A stretch of DNA of 64,000 nucleotides from Acinetobacter indicus CIP 110367 (GTDB lineage: Bacteria; Pseudomonadota; Gammaproteobacteria; Pseudomonadales; Moraxellaceae), in contig NZ_KI530754.1 in assembly GCF_000488255.1 (NCBI RefSeq), positions 699,807 through 763,806 of the forward strand, in the 5' to 3' direction. The notes beneath the pieces are model-generated. The model was not told the origin of the DNA. It did not search any database and saw only the letters and a program-made list of their open reading frames with translations. Below are positions 61,188-64,000 of the stretch, in pieces. The position numbers and the translations under genes were made by a program. Every line of letters begins with the position of its first letter. The first letter of the stretch is position 1.

Positions 61188-61844
61188 TCAGTCTTGATGA
61201 TGTCTGGATTTAAGCTGCGCCACATGCGCGCGCCGGGTTTGCCAGGACGGGTCCAGTACTTCTTTTTCCAGTCGTAATTGCAAACGTTTTAAGCGCATGG
61301 CGGAGATGACTTCGGTCTGGAACTCCTGTACGTAATTTACCCAGCCTGTCCCTTGAAATACCTGCTTTGGCATCTCTGTTTTAAATTCGCAGCCCGGCAT
61401 AAATACCACTATTGAATGTAAATGTTCCGGCTCCAGCAGATCAGCCAGCAAATGACTCAACACCTGAGTATGTTTGTAATTCTGATGCAAGGGATTCTGG
61501 AATTTATAACTCTTTTTATAAATTTTCTGGGTCCACATTTTTTGCCGCGCACTGCCAAAAATCCAGCCCTTATAGTTTTTGCTTTCTATCACAAAGACGC
61601 CAAAAGGACTTAATAGCACATGATCAATTTGTGTGGTGCCACCATCCTGATCGGGCAAGGTCAAATCATTAAGTAAAATATAACGCTCATCCAGATGTTG
61701 CTTGGCCTGTCGCTGAACAGCCCACTCCCCGATTTTGCCTTTTAAGTCCGGCAGGAACACCCGCAGCAGGCTCAAGCCCAGCAGAACCAGCAACAGCCAC
61801 CACAGCTGTGAAATCAACATACTCAAAATATTTACATCATGCAT
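61188..61844 (-). CDS. NERD-domain membrane-anchored protein
   Basis: 218 aa. One N-terminal membrane helix (about 5-28) precedes the nuclease-related domain: GKIGEWAVQRQAKQHLDERYILLNDLTLPDQDGGTTQIDHVLLSPFGVFVIESKNYKGWIFG, with the Asp and Glu-x-Lys of the PD-(D/E)xK-like fold. Nuclease activity has not been shown for most members. A basic tail ends the protein. Stand-alone gene; 228 bp upstream hold no other feature I can support. Confidence 0.88.
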   Translation of the reverse strand: MHDVNILSMLISQLWWLLLVLLGLSLLRVFLPDLKGKIGEWAVQRQAKQHLDERYILLNDLTLPDQDGGTTQIDHVLLSPFGVFVIESKNYKGWIFGSARQKMWTQKIYKKSYKFQNPLHQNYKHTQVLSHLLADLLEPEHLHSIVVFMPGCEFKTEMPKQVFQGTGWVNYVQEFQTEVISAMRLKRLQLRLEKEVLDPSWQTRRAHVAQLKSRHHQD

Positions 61845-62073
61845 TTCGGTTTTATTTTAATGGTGATGATCTTGACCCGACTCTAGCATAAAACGGTGTT
61901 TCATTCAGGAATGATAATGCTGGTTTAATTTTCGTTATCAGGTGGATACAGAAAGATTCTATCTACCTGAAGATGTTCAATCTGGTGATCTATTTTTTAA
62001 TCAACGGATGCTTACTGATTTAAGCTGTTTATTGGCCTGCTGTGGGCGATGCAACACCACAGATTATCCGTAT

Positions 62074-62559
62074 TTATTTTTGCTGTTGTTCCAGTTTTAA
62101 CAGAATCTCTTTATTGTCTAGTCCACCGGCAAAACCAACCAGTTTACCGCCGCTGCCAATCACCCGATGACAGGGTGCAATAATTGAAATTGGATTTTGG
62201 CCATTGGCCGCACCGACAGCCCGTACCGCTTTGGGACTGCCGACCTGCTCAGCAATTTGCCGATAACTGCGGGTTTCGCCAAAAGGAATATTCAGCAGTG
62301 CCTGCCAAACTTTTTTCTGAAATTCTGTGCCTTCAAAATCTAAAGGCAGTTCAAAAGTCTGACGCTGGCCCTGAAAATATTCATTCAGCTGTTGTTGCGC
62401 ATCCAGCAAAATCGGATGATCCAGCTGCTCTACCAGCTCGGCCTGCCGGACCCGTTTGGGATTTTCATTGTCCCAGATCACGGCGACCAGCGTGCTGTCT
62501 GTGGCCACCAGTTTTAAACGCCCGACCGGAGAAGGCATATACATAAATGCAAGTTTCAT
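62074..62559 (-). CDS. ogt: Methylated-DNA-protein-cysteine S-methyltransferase
   Basis: 161 aa. Helix-turn-helix region SYRQIAEQVGSPKAVRAVGAANGQNPISIIAPCHRVIGSGGKLVGFAGG contains the active-site PCHRV. It directly removes alkyl groups from O6-alkylguanine, self-inactivating. N-terminal ribonuclease-like domain present, no Ada N-domain. It follows sugE at 32 bp on the same strand, so it may come under the guanidine riboswitch transcript. Confidence 0.94.
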   Translation of the reverse strand: MKLAFMYMPSPVGRLKLVATDSTLVAVIWDNENPKRVRQAELVEQLDHPILLDAQQQLNEYFQGQRQTFELPLDFEGTEFQKKVWQALLNIPFGETRSYRQIAEQVGSPKAVRAVGAANGQNPISIIAPCHRVIGSGGKLVGFAGGLDNKEILLKLEQQQK

Positions 62560-62591
62560 CTCCTTCTCCTGTTCAGTTTAGTCTAGCTTGA

Positions 62592-62909
62592 TTATGCCGA
62601 TGAAAGTTTCATCAGCACAAGACCGGAAATAATTAACACTGCCGCCAGCATACGCATGGCCGATGCCGGCTCGCCCAGTACAAAAATACCCACCAGAAAA
62701 GAACCGACCGCACCAATTCCGGTCCAGATGGTATAGGCCGTGCCCAGCGGCAAACTACGCATGGCATAGGCCAGCAGGCCAAAACTGAGCACCATAAAGA
62801 AAATGGTCAGAATGCTTGGGGTAAGCTTGGTAAAACCGTCTGAAAGCTTCATAAAATAAGCCCAGACAATTTCAAAAATACCGGCAAAAATTAATACGAT
62901 CCAGGCCAT
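62592..62909 (-). CDS. sugE: Guanidinium exporter (SMR family, SugE/Gdx)
   Basis: 105 aa from the ATG at 62909, with GGAGGAGGG just upstream; the frame from 62924 would include the ribosome site. Four helices; MAWIVLIFAGIFEIVWAYFMKLSDGFT carries the essential Glu13-like residue, and SLPLGTAYTIWTGIGAVGSFLVGIFVLGEPAS is the SMR core with the SugE-type sequence. Gdx members exchange guanidinium for protons; the guanidine-II riboswitch in the leader supports that role over broad drug efflux. Confidence 0.94.
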   Translation of the reverse strand: MAWIVLIFAGIFEIVWAYFMKLSDGFTKLTPSILTIFFMVLSFGLLAYAMRSLPLGTAYTIWTGIGAVGSFLVGIFVLGEPASAMRMLAAVLIISGLVLMKLSSA

Positions 62910-62912
62910 CAC

Positions 62913-63000
62913 GCCCTCCTCCATTATTCAGATAGAGTCAGGCCGTCCTGACGATTTTTCTTAAAGACAGCACCTTTAAGGGAGGTCGTTCCTCCAGAAT
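62913..63000 (-). promoter_or_regulatory. Guanidine-II (mini-ykkC) riboswitch controlling sugE
   Basis: On the minus strand two hairpins with the ACGR loop motif lie before the start. P1 is GGAGG AACGA CCTCC (62995-62981). P2 is a perfect GTCAGG ACGG CCTGAC (62952-62937). A third hairpin, CTTAAAG/CTTTAAG, sits in the linker. The ribosome site GGAGGAGGG follows at 62921-62913. The CCTCC of P1 can pair with that site, so guanidine binding that stabilises P1/P2 would free it. Known guanidine-II RNAs control Gdx/SugE genes in this way. Confidence 0.88.
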
Positions 63001-63009
63001 TACGGTATC

Positions 63010-63037
63010 AGTATAGCAAAAATCCGCCGCCTGCCAG
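63010..63037 (-). promoter_or_regulatory. Probable promoter of sugE-ogt
   Basis: On the minus strand CTGGCA, a 16-bp spacer and TATACT (63015-63010), placing the start of RNA a few bases before hairpin P1 of the riboswitch. Confidence 0.5.
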
Positions 63038-63134
63038 TAAAACACCGTTGGAGGGGAATGACCTTCAGCTCAAGAGGGACTAAAAATCACAACCCAGATA
63101 ATGCGATTCAAACTTTTTCACTTGAGTGAATAAA

Positions 63135-63172
63135 TTGCTTGCTGGGGCATACGTCGTTTCTCCAGCAAGCAA
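63135..63172 (-). terminator. Probable terminator of copB
   Basis: Perfect 11-bp stem TTGCTTGCTGG / CCAGCAAGCAA with a 16-nt loop, 40 bp past the copB stop; a short TTTATT follows on the minus strand. Confidence 0.6.
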
Positions 63173-63212
63173 AAGGATGAACCAAAGCCCATCCGGTGTA
63201 TGGATAAATGCT

Positions 63213-64000
63213 TTAAAACTTCAACCGTAATCCGGCACCATATTGCCAGCCCTGTTCCGACTCCGTCGCATCCTGCTGAGCTGTCTGGGCCAGCCCTTTG
63301 TGATAGCCATAGGCCACATCTACAAACGGCATGACTTTTTTGCTGATTTCATAACGCATCTGTAGTCCGGTCTGCAGCTGGTTTAAACCGGTTTTCTGCG
63401 CCTGCGCCGATTCATCTGAAAGTACCAGCTTGGCCTGCAAATAAGGTGCCAGAATCAGTTTCTGGGTCAGCAAAAAATCCCGCTCAGTATCCAGACTCAG
63501 CTGCACCTGCTGATCTTCGGCAAGGGACAGATAGGCCTCGGTTTCAAAGAAATACGGCGCTAGCCCATGCAGGCCAACCACACCACGCCATTGCTGTGCC
63601 GAAGTCTGATCCTCCTGCTGATAGGCTACACCAGCCTGGATATCCCAAAAATCAGAAATCATCCGGCTATATAAAACCTGTGTCTCATATTCAACTTGTT
63701 GCGACTCGGCCTGCTCGGTATGCAGTTTGAAAAACAGCTTGTTCTCATCAGTTCCGATCCGGCTTTCCAGCTCGGACTGCCATACTCCGCGTCCACCCGC
63801 ATGCTGCATCCATTTCGATTCCAGCATACTGGACTGATACCACTGCCCGCCATGCTCCTGCCGGTGATCATGCGTTGTTGCCCTTGCAGCCTTCTCCACC
63901 AGATGAGGCATGCTCATGAGCTGATGTTGCTGATGTTGCTGATGTTGCTGATGTTGCTGATGTTGCTGATGTTGCTGATGTTGCTGATGTTGCTGATGTT
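63213..64000 (-). CDS. copB: Copper resistance protein CopB (partial, N-terminus beyond the window)
   Basis: At least 262 codons, open to the right edge. The C-terminal ~190 residues form the CopB outer-membrane beta-barrel: KLFFKLHTEQAESQQVEYETQVLYSRMISDFWDIQAGVAYQ, GLAPYFFETEAYLSLAEDQQVQLSLDTERDFLLTQKLILAP, and a final aromatic strand WQYGAGLRLKF. Upstream of the ATG at 63917 the frame continues without stop through a repeat coding Gln-His-Gln, so that ATG is probably internal. A His/Met-rich periplasmic segment is usual in CopB and binds copper. copA would be expected upstream, off the window. Confidence 0.9.
   Translation of the reverse strand, partial: HQQHQQHQQHQQHQQHQQHQQHQQHQLMSMPHLVEKAARATTHDHRQEHGGQWYQSSMLESKWMQHAGGRGVWQSELESRIGTDENKLFFKLHTEQAESQQVEYETQVLYSRMISDFWDIQAGVAYQQEDQTSAQQWRGVVGLHGLAPYFFETEAYLSLAEDQQVQLSLDTERDFLLTQKLILAPYLQAKLVLSDESAQAQKTGLNQLQTGLQMRYEISKKVMPFVDVAYGYHKGLAQTAQQDATESEQGWQYGAGLRLKF
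63921..64000. repeat. 9-bp minisatellite in copB
   Basis: ctgatgttg is repeated almost nine times without a mismatch up to the window edge and continues beyond it. On the minus strand each unit reads CAACATCAG (Gln-His-Gln). The unit is a multiple of three, so copy-number changes keep frame. Confidence 0.95.

Noticed and set aside
63921..64000. Regular repeat at the right edge as a CRISPR array
   Set aside because: The 9-bp units are contiguous with no spacers and are in frame with copB.

Overview
The window is a piece of a gammaproteobacterial chromosome, almost certainly Acinetobacter. The tmRNA encodes the tag ANDETYALAA, there is an ABZJ_00895-type membrane protein, the SbcC is extremely glutamine-rich, and the fur/bamE, pilT-pilU and minCDE neighbourhoods look like that genus. 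The genus call is inference from gene content and protein character; no database was searched. No rRNA, no tRNA and no CRISPR array was found. Coding is dense and mostly housekeeping.

Left edge (1 to about 5.3 kb): the right-hand part of an integrated element, visibly more AT-rich than the rest. It holds a P4-type tyrosine integrase beside the 3' end of ssrA (tmRNA), an Inovirus-Gp2-family gene with an HxH motif, a small CxxC protein running off the window, and a large gene cut in two by a 113-bp non-autonomous IS (MITE) with 9-bp target duplications. Removing the MITE and one duplication restores one 754-codon frame.

5.4 to 20.7 kb: ssrA, glpK, a PaaI-like thioesterase, hemB (non-zinc metal-site type), thiO, an orphan hairpin plus terminator suggesting an unannotated small RNA, the sbcD-sbcC nuclease pair with an acyltransferase gene 3 bp behind, yggS divergent from pilT-pilU, and fur divergent from bamE.

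20.8 to 44.9 kb: bamE and an rnfH operon converge on a shared terminator that has been split by an IS4-group insertion sequence with an 11-bp target duplication. Then come an NSS-like transporter, bacteriohemerythrin, a YafJ-type amidotransferase, an OlsB-like acyltransferase, argB, algC, dut, rep, an OmpA-like lipoprotein, an LPLAT acyltransferase with a voltage-sensor-like membrane protein, minCDE, a PA4642-like protein, ftsK, trxB, the N-end-rule transferases aat and bpt, rimI, and a predicted metal-dependent hydrolase.

45.0 to 64.0 kb: the str operon (rpsL-rpsG-fusA-tuf, minus strand) with hairpins in its gaps, an EcsC protein, fabB-hemJ, the D-amino-acid catabolic operon dadA-dadX-ridA-cycA with a divergent Lrp-type regulator, a HAD phosphatase, thiD, a catalase-fold protein, a NERD protein, and sugE-ogt. 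The sugE leader contains a guanidine-II (mini-ykkC) riboswitch. The window ends inside copB, whose N-terminal part is a 9-bp minisatellite encoding Gln-His-Gln repeats.

The most notable observations are the MITE-split large gene with a possible degenerate HUH-like C-terminus in the ssrA-targeting element, the guanidine-II riboswitch, the candidate sRNA at about 10.87-11.05 kb, the IS4 insertion inside a terminator, and the CopB repeat tract.
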